Assembly: GCA_947499725.1 (NCBI GenBank)
Contig: CANMPK010000001.1
Location: 558,001 to 622,000 of the forward strand
DNA: 64,000 nucleotides
Reading direction: 5' to 3'
Source: an uncultured Paracoccaceae bacterium
GTDB taxonomy: Bacteria > Pseudomonadota > Alphaproteobacteria > Rhodobacterales > Rhodobacteraceae
Within the stretch, counting starts at the first letter, position 1; every line of letters begins with the position of its first letter. A model generated the notes under the pieces. The model did no database searches. It saw only the letters and a program-made list of their open reading frames with translations, and was not told the DNA's origin. Shown here piece after piece: positions 45,576-54,023 of this stretch. The position numbers and the translations under genes are program-made.

Positions 45576-47420
45576 TTACTGCAGCTGCGCGTTCACAGCC
45601 GCCAGTGCGTTTTGGTCAATCTCGATATCCGCGTTGCTGCGGATATGCGCGGTGTAGGCGTCAAAGATATCCTGCGCCACAGATTGCGACACCTGCTGAG
45701 ACACCAAGCCAATCAAAGAGCTGTTCTCATCAGAGGCCAAATCCGCCTCATGCACCGCGTCCAGCTCGACAATCACGTAAGACGCATCACCCGGCAGGCT
45801 GCGCACTTCGTCTTGTGCCATGTCAAACACGATCTCGATCAGGTTCGCAGGGGAATCCGGTACGAAACCAGTGCGCGCAATGTCACGTTCTTGCAGCACG
45901 TTCAGGCCCAAGGTCACAATGTTCGCGCCCGCATCCATCTGCGCGACCAGTTCATCCGCCTTAGCTTTCAACGCCTCTTGCAAAGCATTGGCACGCCAAG
46001 CCGCTGCAACAGCCTCTTGCGCCTCTGCAAACGGAATAGGCGCGGCCTCAGATTCACCCTCAAGACGCAGCGCAAAGATACCGCCATCATCCAAAGACTC
46101 GATCTGCGGGAAATCGCTATCTGTCACAGTGGTCGCCAAAGCGCGGAAGTCGCTGTACCCAGCAATCGGCTCTTCGCTGCCCGCGTGATAGTTGATGGCT
46201 TCCAGAACCATATCTGTTTCATCCGCCACTTCTTCCAAAGTCGCGCCACCGGCCAGCAGATCGTCGATGTCGTTAATCTGCGCGTCAATCACACGGCGCG
46301 CACGATCCAAGGCCAGCGCATCGCGCAGCAAAGGCTGCGCCTCTTCAAAGCTCACAGATTGCGCCGCCAAAACAGCGTTCACACGGAACAGGGCAGGGCC
46401 CAGATCGGTTTGCGCAGGGCCAACCACATCGCCAGTCTCTGCACCAAAGACCAATGCGCCATTGGTCGACAGAGACACTTCCGTCACATCGCCCATATCC
46501 ACATCCGCCAAATTCAGTCCACGCGCTTCAACCAAAGCTTCAAACGTTGTTGTGCCAGCGGTCACATCCGCCAAAGCGGCCGCGGCTTCGTCAGCAGTAC
46601 CAAACACCAAACGCTCGACCAAACGGCGCTCTGGCTGGTTAAATTCTGCATCCCGCGCATCATATTCTGCACGCAGGGCCTCTTCATCGACCTCAACAGA
46701 ATCCAGCAACTGCGCCGGAGACATCCACGCATAGGTGATGTCGCGCGTGGCTGGCTGCATGAAGCTGTCGATATTTGTGTCATAGTAGCCTTGCAGGTCC
46801 GCCTCTGTTGGCTCAGGCAAATCGCCGTCCAACTGTGCCTCTTCTACAATGGCCATCGAAAAATCACGTGTCTCGCTTAGGTAAGCCACCAAAGCCTCGC
46901 CATAGGTGTCCGGCACCTGGATGCCGCCCACAACCGCGCCTTGCAGCAAAGTACGTGCTGCATCTTCGCGCAGGGAATCCTCAAACTGGCTTTCGTTCAA
47001 ACCAGAGCTCTCCAGCGCAAAACGATAGGCGTCGCGATCAAATTGACCATCCAAACCTTGGAAGGCAGAGATACGCAGAATTTCATCGCGCAGGTTCTCA
47101 TCACCCATCGACAGGCCCAGACGCTCTGCTTCACCGTCCAAGGCGCGCTCGGCCACCATGCGGCCCAGCACCTGCTGATCGAGCCCAAACTGCTGCGCCT
47201 GCGCAAAAGAAATACGCTGGCCCGCTTGCTGTTGCAGAGCTGTCAGTTCTTGTTGAACGGTGCGGTAATAGTCGTTGATATCCAGATTCTTACCATCCAC
47301 GCTGCCCAGCTTTGTGGCATGGCCACCGAGGTTGGTGATGCCAAATCCACCCAGCGCAAAAATCAACAAGCCCATCAGGACCCACATGACGGATTTAGAT
47401 ACAGAGTTCTTCTCGGACAT
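45576..47420 (-). CDS. Peptidyl-prolyl isomerase, PpiD/SurA-type periplasmic chaperone
   Basis: 614 residues. A single N-terminal membrane anchor (VMWVLMGLLIFALGGFGITN near 12-31), then a SurA N-like helical region (about 40-180, with RISFAQAQQFGLDQQVLGRM). A parvulin-like region (about 240-360) lacks strong active-site markers, followed by a C-terminal helical part. It is the standard layout of PpiD, which helps outer-membrane protein folding at the periplasmic face. It heads the trpE operon, as in many Rhodobacteraceae. Upstream gap of 152 bp to the aminotransferase. Confidence 0.87.
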   Translation of the reverse strand: MSEKNSVSKSVMWVLMGLLIFALGGFGITNLGGHATKLGSVDGKNLDINDYYRTVQQELTALQQQAGQRISFAQAQQFGLDQQVLGRMVAERALDGEAERLGLSMGDENLRDEILRISAFQGLDGQFDRDAYRFALESSGLNESQFEDSLREDAARTLLQGAVVGGIQVPDTYGEALVAYLSETRDFSMAIVEEAQLDGDLPEPTEADLQGYYDTNIDSFMQPATRDITYAWMSPAQLLDSVEVDEEALRAEYDARDAEFNQPERRLVERLVFGTADEAAAALADVTAGTTTFEALVEARGLNLADVDMGDVTEVSLSTNGALVFGAETGDVVGPAQTDLGPALFRVNAVLAAQSVSFEEAQPLLRDALALDRARRVIDAQINDIDDLLAGGATLEEVADETDMVLEAINYHAGSEEPIAGYSDFRALATTVTDSDFPQIESLDDGGIFALRLEGESEAAPIPFAEAQEAVAAAWRANALQEALKAKADELVAQMDAGANIVTLGLNVLQERDIARTGFVPDSPANLIEIVFDMAQDEVRSLPGDASYVIVELDAVHEADLASDENSSLIGLVSQQVSQSVAQDIFDAYTAHIRSNADIEIDQNALAAVNAQLQ

Positions 47421-47572
47421 AAGGCCCCCTCGTTGGCGCAGATGGTTGGTCAGCGATGTCTACGACGCCAACCAAGGGGGAGCAAGAGGGAAGGGGGCGC
47501 AACCATGCGGTCTGCGCGCTGCGCAGCCAGTTTTTTAAGGCTTGGCTCTCGCAATTGTGTGCTTCGGCTTCG

Positions 47573-48751
47573 TTAGACAGCAGGCCGATAGGCGGCAAGG
47601 CGATCAAACAGCGTGCTGATCTGATCAGGGTCCACATTGGCAAAGGCCACGCGCAGCTGCTTTTGCCCATCTTCATGGCCATCCGGCATGAACATCGTGC
47701 CGGGCAGGGCCAGCACATGGGCCTTGTCCACCAAATCCTGCGCAAGCGCGTCTGATGCCATGTCAAACGGATGCTCTAGGTAGGCGAAATAAGCCCCAAG
47801 CCCCAGCAGCGTCCAGCCATGGGCGGCAATCTTAGGCATGTTCTGCTGGATGGCCGCGCGCCGCGCCAAGATATTCAGCCTCTCGCCCCCCAGCCAATCG
47901 CCAAGGTTCTGCATCCCCCAAAGCGCCGCACGCTGGCCGATTTGGTTGGGGCAAATGGCGACTGTGTCCAGAAACTTCTCAGCCTCTTGCAACAGATCAG
48001 CCCCCGTCACCATCGCGCCCACACGATGGCCGGTCAGGCGGTAGGCTTTGGAAAACGAATAGAGCTGCACCAAGGTTTGCGCCCAATCCGGATCGTCAAA
48101 CAGATCATGCGGCGCCCCATCGCGGGCATCAAAATCGCGATAGGTCTCATCCACGATCAGCTTAATGCCGCGTGATTTCGCCAGCTCATAAAAGGCACGC
48201 ACAGTCTCTGGCGGATATTCCACACCGGTTGGATTGTTCGGGCTCACCAAAACCAAAGCGCGGGTTTTGGTAGTGATCAAACCCGCTGCATCTTGCGCAA
48301 CCGGCACCATATCCGCGCCAGTCGGCAAGGGAACCGCGGCAACACCCTGCATATCCAGCCACATTTTATGATTGAAATACCAAGGGGTTGGCAGGATCAC
48401 CTCATCCCCTTCGCCTGCAATACAAGCCAAGGCGGCCGCAAAGGCTTGATTGCACCCAGATGTGATCGCCACCTGCGCCGCATCCACTGTGCCGCCATAA
48501 GCCGCCCGCCACTGCGCCGCGATTTCAGCGCGCAAATCCGGCAGCCCCAAGACCGGCCCATACAAATGCGCCGCATCATCATGCAATGCCACCTCTGCCA
48601 TATAAGCCCGCAACGCATCCGGCGGCGGATCTAGCGGAGCTGCTTGGCTCACATTCAACAAAGGTTTCTCTGCCGGAAACACGCGCCCCTCAATCCAACG
48701 CCGCGCCTGCATCACAGGCGGCAAAATCGTGGCTTGGGTGCGCGTGGTCAT
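47573..48751 (-). CDS. Class I/II pyridoxal-phosphate aminotransferase
   Basis: 392 residues. PLP features of fold type I: LVSPNNPTGVEYPPETVRAF near 167-186, DETYRDFD near 203, the Schiff-base Lys in LYSFSKAYRLTGHRVGAMV near 229-247. N-terminal SGCNQAFAAALACIAGEGDE near 99-118 binds the cofactor phosphate. The substrate amino acid is not evident. It is the last gene of the fabI-lysE-lysE-gpt row, 15 bp after gpt. Confidence 0.88.
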   Translation of the reverse strand: MTTRTQATILPPVMQARRWIEGRVFPAEKPLLNVSQAAPLDPPPDALRAYMAEVALHDDAAHLYGPVLGLPDLRAEIAAQWRAAYGGTVDAAQVAITSGCNQAFAAALACIAGEGDEVILPTPWYFNHKMWLDMQGVAAVPLPTGADMVPVAQDAAGLITTKTRALVLVSPNNPTGVEYPPETVRAFYELAKSRGIKLIVDETYRDFDARDGAPHDLFDDPDWAQTLVQLYSFSKAYRLTGHRVGAMVTGADLLQEAEKFLDTVAICPNQIGQRAALWGMQNLGDWLGGERLNILARRAAIQQNMPKIAAHGWTLLGLGAYFAYLEHPFDMASDALAQDLVDKAHVLALPGTMFMPDGHEDGQKQLRVAFANVDPDQISTLFDRLAAYRPAV

Positions 48752-48766
48752 CCGATCAAAGGCCCT

Positions 48767-49273
48767 TTAGTCAGAGCCGCGATACGGCTGCACATATTGC
48801 AGCGCCATATCCCATGGGAAGAAAATCCACGTATCCTGAGACACTTCCGTGATGAAACTATCCACCTGCTCGCGGCCCTGCGGCTTGGCATAAACCGTCG
48901 CAAAATGTGCTTTCGGATATAGCTTGCGCACCAGCTCCAGCGTCTTCCCGCTGTCCACCAGATCATCAATGATCAACACGCCTTCACCATCCGCGCCCAT
49001 GATCTCGGCATCTGGTGATTTCAGCACAGAGGCCTCGCCACGTTCCTGATGGCTATAAGATTTCACGCTGATCGTATCCACAACGCGCACATCCAGCTCG
49101 CGCGCAATGATCATCGCAGGGGCCATGCCACCACGGGTGATGGCAACAATGGCTTTCCACTCGCCATTATTCGGGCCTTTCCCATCCAAGCGCCAAGCCA
49201 AAGCACGGGAATCACGGTGGATCTGATCCCAGCTGATATGAAAGCCCTTCTCATGGGGCAAACGGTCATTCAT
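48767..49273 (-). CDS. gpt: Xanthine(-guanine) phosphoribosyltransferase
   Basis: Purine salvage: xanthine or guanine plus PRPP to the nucleotide. 168 residues. PRPP loop [20 protein letters not shown] near 98-117; [20 protein letters not shown] near 42-61; [12 protein letters not shown] near the C-terminus is typical of Gpt. Spaced 15 bp from both neighbours, so part of the same operon. Confidence 0.93.
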   Translation of the reverse strand: MNDRLPHEKGFHISWDQIHRDSRALAWRLDGKGPNNGEWKAIVAITRGGMAPAMIIARELDVRVVDTISVKSYSHQERGEASVLKSPDAEIMGADGEGVLIIDDLVDSGKTLELVRKLYPKAHFATVYAKPQGREQVDSFITEVSQDTWIFFPWDMALQYVQPYRGSD

Positions 49274-49288
49274 CGGGTGTCCTCTCTC

Positions 49289-49903
49289 TTAAGAACGATC
49301 AAACAGCAAACGAAGCCCCAAGGCCCCCAGCACCCATGCGAACACGCGGTCTAGCATCGGTTTCAAGCGCAAGTACCCCTCGCGCACCGGAGCCGTTGAG
49401 AACATCAACGCAAAACCTGTATAGCAAATGATTTCGACCGCAAGATGATTTGCAACAACAAAGGCCTTCTGCCCTAGAGTCAATTCTTGCGGAAAGATAA
49501 CCAGCAACACGGCCGAGGCAAACAAAACCGATTTCGGATTGGCCAAATTCACCAAAAGCCCATCCACAAACGGGCGCTGCCCACGCTGCCGGTCTGGCGC
49601 CTCTGACAAAGGCACCTTGGCATCGCGCCACAGACCATAGGCAATCCATATCAAGTAAACTGCGCCCAAAAGCTTCAGCGCCCCATAGGCCCATGGAAAC
49701 AACACAAACACCGCATCCAGCCCCATCAGCGCCAACATCGTCCAAGCTGCCGCCATACAGGCCAAACCGACACCGGTTTCCAGCCCGCCCCGAAAGCCAC
49801 CGCGCAGCGTCGCGCGAATGGAAAACAACATCGCAGGGCCAGGGCTCGCAATGGCGGCCAGCAAAGTCAGGTTAAAGGCAATAAGATGGGTAAGCTGCAT
49901 CAC
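49289..49903 (-). CDS. LysE-family amino acid exporter (copy 2)
   Basis: 204-residue membrane protein of the LysE/RhtB family, exporting amino acids or homoserine lactones. Five to six hydrophobic segments; family blocks AIASPGPAMLFSIRATLRGG near 16-35 and VNLANPKSVLFASAVLLVIF near 114-133. It is a paralog of the gene just upstream (20 bp gap) with the same length and motif positions, so a tandem duplication that has since diverged. Exported substrate unknown. Confidence 0.88.
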   Translation of the reverse strand: MMQLTHLIAFNLTLLAAIASPGPAMLFSIRATLRGGFRGGLETGVGLACMAAAWTMLALMGLDAVFVLFPWAYGALKLLGAVYLIWIAYGLWRDAKVPLSEAPDRQRGQRPFVDGLLVNLANPKSVLFASAVLLVIFPQELTLGQKAFVVANHLAVEIICYTGFALMFSTAPVREGYLRLKPMLDRVFAWVLGALGLRLLFDRS

Positions 49904-49923
49904 ACACTCCGAATTAAACCGGT

Positions 49924-50538
49924 TTAAGTGGCTGCGATCTTCACCCCAAGAGCAGCAAGCGCCCCAGCAAACACACGGTCAAACACACCCTTTAGCTTGG
50001 TGTACCCACGGCGTGTGGTTTCAAAAGAGAAAATCCGAACCACGGTAATATTCCAGACAGTCTCGCCCAAAAAGATCATGAACAGCAAGGCGCCCATCAC
50101 CCAAAGCGGGGTTGTTTCTGGAACAGTGCCCGCAAAAACGGCACCAAAAAAGATAGCAGGCTTCGGATTGGCCAATTGCGTGGTCACGCCCAAGCGAAAG
50201 GCTGAAAACGCACTGCGCACATCATCGGTGCCGTCGTCTGTCGCCAAAGGCACATCCGCGCTGCGCCACATCTTATAGGCCATATAAATCAGATAAGCCG
50301 CGCCCAGCCATTTCAAAGCAATCAAAAGGGAAGGGGCGTAATCAAAGACGATCGATAGGCCAAACAAAGCCGTCACCGCCCAGAAAATAGCGCCCGCGCC
50401 GATCCCTGCCGCCAAAGCTGCGCCGGTCGCAAGACCTTCACGCAGCCCGATACGCGCAGACATCAAAACCGCGGGCCCCGGAGACATGGCCGCTGCCAAA
50501 CACAGCAGCCATGACGCGATGAACGCTGTCAGCGTCAC
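49924..50538 (-). CDS. LysE-family amino acid exporter (copy 1)
   Basis: 204 residues, LysE/RhtB family: AAAMSPGPAVLMSARIGLRE near 15-34 and TTQLANPKPAIFFGAVFAGT near 114-133. GTG start overlapping the fabI stop by four bases (GTGA), so coupled to fabI. Same length as its downstream neighbour but distinctly diverged, arguing for different substrates. Confidence 0.88.
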   Translation of the reverse strand: MTLTAFIASWLLCLAAAMSPGPAVLMSARIGLREGLATGAALAAGIGAGAIFWAVTALFGLSIVFDYAPSLLIALKWLGAAYLIYMAYKMWRSADVPLATDDGTDDVRSAFSAFRLGVTTQLANPKPAIFFGAVFAGTVPETTPLWVMGALLFMIFLGETVWNITVVRIFSFETTRRGYTKLKGVFDRVFAGALAALGVKIAAT

Positions 50539-51353
50539 TTTTTACCTGTCACAACGTCGATATCAGGCGCATCAACCGCCTTCATACCAACCACGTGATA
50601 ACCGGCATCCACGTGCAGGTTCTCACCTGTCACGCCAGAGCTCAGATCGCTCAGCAGATACAGCGCAGATTTACCCACATCTTCGGTGGATACATTGCGG
50701 CGCAGTGGAGAGTTCAGCTCGTTCCATTTCAGGATGTAACGGAAATCACCGATGCCAGAAGCCGCCAGTGTTTTGATCGTACCCGCAGAGATCGCATTCA
50801 CGCGAATGCCGTCTTTACCCAGATCTTCCGCCAGATACTTAACGGATGCTTCCAGCGCAGCTTTCGCCACACCCATCACGTTGTAATGCGGCATAACCTG
50901 CTCGGCACCGTAATACGTCAGTGTCAGCGCAGAACCACCGTCTGTCATCAGTTTCTCAGCGCGTTTCATCACGGCTGTGAAGCTGTAGCAGGAAATATCC
51001 ATGGTCATCAGGAAGTTGTCACGGCTCGTGTCCACATAGCGGCCACGCAGCTCGTTCTTGTCAGAGAAGCCAATCGCGTGAACGATAAAGTCCAGCTTGC
51101 CCCATTTTTCTTCCAATTCAGTGAACGCTGCGTCGATTGACTCTGGGTCAGACACGTCGCAATCGATCAGTGTTTCAACATTCAGCTGCTCGGCCAATGG
51201 CACCACGCGTTTTTTGAACGCATCACCCATATATGAAAACGCCAGCTCCGCGCCCGCGTCGGCACATGCTTGCGCAATGCCCCATGCAATTGATTTGTCA
51301 TTGGCCAAGCCCATGATCAAACCGCGTTTTCCAGCCATTAGATTATTTGACAT
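50535..51353 (-). CDS. fabI: Enoyl-[acyl-carrier-protein] reductase (NADH)
   Basis: Last reduction in each fatty-acid elongation round, the triclosan and diazaborine target. 272 residues. Nucleotide-binding [20 protein letters not shown] near 8-27, which is the FabI hallmark, and catalytic Tyr-x6-Lys in [20 protein letters not shown] near 155-174. Two LysE exporters follow in the same operon. Divergent from pdxH. ATG at 51353; an internal ATG at codon 6 is possible. Confidence 0.97.
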   Translation of the reverse strand: MSNNLMAGKRGLIMGLANDKSIAWGIAQACADAGAELAFSYMGDAFKKRVVPLAEQLNVETLIDCDVSDPESIDAAFTELEEKWGKLDFIVHAIGFSDKNELRGRYVDTSRDNFLMTMDISCYSFTAVMKRAEKLMTDGGSALTLTYYGAEQVMPHYNVMGVAKAALEASVKYLAEDLGKDGIRVNAISAGTIKTLAASGIGDFRYILKWNELNSPLRRNVSTEDVGKSALYLLSDLSSGVTGENLHVDAGYHVVGMKAVDAPDIDVVTGKK

Positions 51354-51457
51354 TTGGACAACTCCGTCCCTTATTCCTTTTAGGCACGTTTAGGCGATCC
51401 GTAGGCCTGCTTCAAGAGGTTAGGGGCGGATTGCAGCATTCATCAAAGGAAGAGAAC

Positions 51458-52063
51458 ATGAGCGGTAGAACAGGCATTTTTGCAGGGGATGATCCGTTTG
51501 CAATTGCGCGCGATTGGTTGGCCGAGGCGGAAAAGACCGAACCCAACGATCCCAACGCCATCGCTCTGTCGACGGTGGATGCAGATGGTTTGCCAAATGC
51601 GCGCATGGTGCTCTTGAAAGATATCGAGGAGGAGGCCTTTGTCTTTTATACCAATTATGGCTCGTCCAAAGCGCAGGAAATCGAACAGGCCGGCAAAGCG
51701 GCCTTTGTGATGCATTGGAAGTCACTGCGCCGACAAGTGCGCGTGCGCGGCGTGGTCAGCCGTGAGGAAGGCCAGCAAGCAGATGATTACTATGCGTCCC
51801 GTTCTCTCAAAAGTCGCCTTGGTGCCTGGGCCAGCGATCAATCCCAACCATTGGATTCCCGCGCAACCTTGATGGCGAAGGTGGCCAAGATCACGGCCAC
51901 CCACGGTCCGTCTCCCAAACGTCCACCGTTTTGGGGTGGTTTCCGAATTGTACCACTAGAAATTGAATTCTGGGCAGACGGTGCTTACCGATTGCATGAT
52001 CGCTTTACATGGCGACGCACAACCCCTTCGGGTGCTTGGGAAATTAACCGTCTTAATCCGTGA
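51458..52063 (+). CDS. pdxH: Pyridoxamine 5'-phosphate oxidase
   Basis: FMN enzyme making pyridoxal phosphate from PNP or PMP. 201 residues from ATG 51458, preceded by AAAGGAAGAGAAC; the frame is open from 51347 but that start lacks support. FMN-binding [20 protein letters not shown] near 46-65 and [20 protein letters not shown] follow each other; the C-terminal [20 protein letters not shown] near 160 and RLHDRF..R are the PLP-binding signature. Divergent from fabI. Confidence 0.96.
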   Translation: MSGRTGIFAGDDPFAIARDWLAEAEKTEPNDPNAIALSTVDADGLPNARMVLLKDIEEEAFVFYTNYGSSKAQEIEQAGKAAFVMHWKSLRRQVRVRGVVSREEGQQADDYYASRSLKSRLGAWASDQSQPLDSRATLMAKVAKITATHGPSPKRPPFWGGFRIVPLEIEFWADGAYRLHDRFTWRRTTPSGAWEINRLNP

Positions 52064-52185
52064 ATTTCGCGCGACGTAAAATGCAAGCCTATGAAAGAAC
52101 TGCGATTTTTTTCTTGCCGTAAGGCGGGTTTTATCGCAAAACATTCTTGCCTCGGGGATGGGGTAAAGAAAATAAGGCATAAGAA

Positions 52186-52713
52186 ATGAACAATGAAACT
52201 GCCCAAAAAGTCGACGGGCAGGTGAAGTGGTTTGATCCTGCAAAGGGGTTTGGCTTTGTTGTCTCAAATGACGGCGGTCCAGACATTCTGTTGCATGCCA
52301 ATGTGTTAAGGAACTTCGGCCAAGGCTCGATTGCAGATGGCTCTGCAATCACACTTTTGGCTCAAGAGACACATCGCGGCGTTCAAGCAATAGAGATCCT
52401 TGAGATCGCACCACCAGAATCACAGGACAATCTGCCCCTCGCGGATTTCGAACATTTAGATTCTGAGCAGATCACCGACACACCGCTTTTGCCCGCTCGG
52501 GTGAAATGGTTCGACAAAGGCAAAGGTTTTGGCTTCGCCAATATCTTTGGACAAGATGACGACGTATTTGTTCACGTCGAAGTGTTACGCAGACAAGGTC
52601 TGGCAGAGTTGCAGCCAGGCGAGGCGCTTGCTATCCGTGTGATAGAAGGGCAGCGCGGTTTAATGGCCTCTCAGGTCTGTGCATGGGAAAGTGCTCTCAT
52701 AGAGGAAGAGTAA
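52186..52713 (+). CDS. Protein with two cold-shock domains
   Basis: 175 residues made of two CSDs, each with RNP1 and RNP2 nucleic-acid motifs. Domain 1 (about 8-70) has GQVKWFDPAKGFGFVVSN and DILLHANVLR; domain 2 (about 102-165) has ARVKWFDKGKGFGFANIFG and DVFVHVEVLRR. A short acidic linker joins them. Tandem-CSD proteins occur throughout alphaproteobacteria and likely bind single-stranded RNA; targets unknown. The DUF192 gene starts two bases after its stop, so they form an operon. Confidence 0.93.
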   Translation: MNNETAQKVDGQVKWFDPAKGFGFVVSNDGGPDILLHANVLRNFGQGSIADGSAITLLAQETHRGVQAIEILEIAPPESQDNLPLADFEHLDSEQITDTPLLPARVKWFDKGKGFGFANIFGQDDDVFVHVEVLRRQGLAELQPGEALAIRVIEGQRGLMASQVCAWESALIEEE

Positions 52714-52714
52714 C

Positions 52715-53221
52715 ATGACCCTAAAACAGCGCCTTTTGACACTCACCAAAGCGGCGCTGTTTTTTTGTTTCAGCACCTCGGCATTTGCTCAGGATGCGAT
52801 CGAGACCTGCCGAAAAGACACCGTGCATCTGCGCGGCGACTGGGGCGAGGCACGCTTTACCGTTGAAGTTGTCGACAATGCCGCCAGTCGGGCCAAAGGT
52901 CTGATGGGGCGCGCAAGCATGCCCTATGGCAGCGGCATGCTCTTTATATATCACCGCACCGATGATCTGGCCTTCTGGATGAAGAACACATTGATTCCAT
53001 TGGATATCATTTTCTTCGATGAATCGGGCACCGTCGTAAATATTCACCATTCTGCACGTCCACTAGACCTCACCCCGCTGCCAAGCGAGGGGCCATCGCG
53101 CTATGTTTTGGAAATCAATGGCGGCCTTGCAAAGGCGCTGGGGCTCGCGAAAGGCAGTGAAATAAGGCATCCCGCGGTGCTGCAACATACGGCCGCTTGG
53201 GGCTGCCGAAAAAACGATTAA
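52715..53221 (+). CDS. DUF192 family periplasmic protein
   Basis: 168 residues with an N-terminal signal peptide (MTLKQRLLTLTKAALFFCFS...FAQD). The DUF192 domain (about 40-150) contains RAKGLMGRASMPYGSGMLFI near 59-78, FWMKNTLIPLDIIFFDESG near 88-106 and LEINGGLAKALGLAKGSEI near 129-147, all family blocks. Function unknown, though DUF192 is a small beta-barrel seen near envelope genes. Co-transcribed with the double cold-shock gene. Confidence 0.9.
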   Translation: MTLKQRLLTLTKAALFFCFSTSAFAQDAIETCRKDTVHLRGDWGEARFTVEVVDNAASRAKGLMGRASMPYGSGMLFIYHRTDDLAFWMKNTLIPLDIIFFDESGTVVNIHHSARPLDLTPLPSEGPSRYVLEINGGLAKALGLAKGSEIRHPAVLQHTAAWGCRKND

Positions 53222-53291
53222 AAAAGTTTCATAATCTTTCATTTTCCTCTTTTCATTCCCGAACGCTAAGACTAAACACCCTCTCACGGTC

Positions 53292-53368
53292 CGGGGCGTG
53301 GCGCAGTCTGGTAGCGCACCTGTTTTGGGTACAGGGGGTCGTGAGTTCGAATCTCGCCGCCCCGACCA
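53292..53368 (+). tRNA. tRNA-Pro (anticodon TGG)
   Basis: 77-nt cloverleaf: acceptor CGGGGCG / CGCCCCG plus discriminator A and encoded CCA (53366-53368). Anticodon stem CCTGT / ACAGG encloses TT-TGG-GT, anticodon at 53326-53328. TTCGAATC T-loop is present. A terminator follows at 53394. Confidence 0.97.
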
Positions 53369-53393
53369 TTTCACTTCGGTGAATAAAGCAATC

Positions 53394-53428
53394 GCCGCAG
53401 TTTGGGTTTCCTAAACTGCGGCGGCTTT
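53394..53428 (+). terminator. Terminator after tRNA-Pro
   Basis: 10-bp stem GCCGCAGTTT / AAACTGCGGC, with GG/CC continuing inside the loop, then GGCTTTG. Confidence 0.75.
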
Positions 53429-53806
53429 GTTTTCAGCCTCTGCTTTTATCTTCCGCACATCATCGCATCGCAGATCATCAGCAAGAATCCTCTCATTCAA
53501 ATTGAGACCTATTTCCGCGAAATAGAGAATTTTGGGCTGTGCCTAAAAAAATGTCACATTTAGTGGGTTAATGTCAGGTTAATACATAGATCTAGACAGG
53601 TTTGTATCAACATCCTGTGGATGGTTCCGATTTTTCTTTGAAAAAGAAAGGCTTCTCCGCAGCGAGTGATTTATGCCCCTGCAGAAGGTTTTTAACGTGG
53701 CGTTTACGGAATCGCGAAACACATGAAGGGCCCTTGTGTATAAGGTCTCGGTCAATACGAAATTCGAGATTTCACAAAAATAAAATCGTTGACCAAATAG
53801 TGATCG
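53429..53806. other. Stretch without a supportable gene
   Basis: Between the tRNA-Pro terminator and the NrdR boxes I find no convincing gene. Two overlapping frames on opposite strands (about 53602-53850 and 53579-53815) have no homology and unusual composition. The stretch is A/T-richer than its surroundings. It contains one exact CtrA-type site (53568-53582) and an A/T-rich inverted repeat (TTTCTTT..AAAAGAAA) near 53630, with no clear transcript. Confidence 0.6.
53568..53582 (+). promoter_or_regulatory. Exact CtrA-type site TTAA-N7-TTAA, orphan
   Basis: TTAA-TGTCAGG-TTAA, the consensus spacing for CtrA, the cell-cycle, motility and GTA regulator of alphaproteobacteria. It lies 440 bp before nrdJ and 200 bp after tRNA-Pro; no obvious target starts near it. 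Confidence 0.4.
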
Positions 53807-53853
53807 ATACGCCAAATTGTGGGGGCGGGTCAGTTAGCCACTATATCTAGTGT
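53807..53853 (+). promoter_or_regulatory. Two NrdR boxes upstream of nrdJ, 31 bp apart
   Basis: Box 2 at 53838-53853, CCACTATATCTAGTGT, matches the NrdR consensus acaCwAtATaTwGtgt at 14 of 16 positions. Box 1 at 53807-53822 matches 10 of 16, including the right half ATTGTG, and begins exactly 31 bp (three helical turns) upstream of box 2. Paired boxes at this spacing are what NrdR needs to repress. They end 170 bp before the nrdJ start. Confidence 0.7.
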
Positions 53854-54023
53854 GCAGGCGAGCCAGAGGGACATTTCAATTTATTTACCCATGCGTTTGC
53901 TTGGGTCAGTAGCGCTTGCATGGGGTTGCAGGCGGCCAATCCCTTTGTGCCTTCGCTCAACCGATTTAGTGGCCGAGGCCCGCACGAATTTTGACGCATC
54001 ATTAAAAGACTTCAGGGGCGAAC

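Noticed and set aside
53602-53850. 82-codon frame on the plus strand between tRNA-Pro and nrdJ
   Set aside because: No SD, no homology that I can see, overlaps an opposite frame and covers the NrdR boxes.
53429-54023. Cobalamin riboswitch before nrdJ
   Set aside because: I looked for the B12-box and the paired core stems and saw none; NrdR boxes explain control better.
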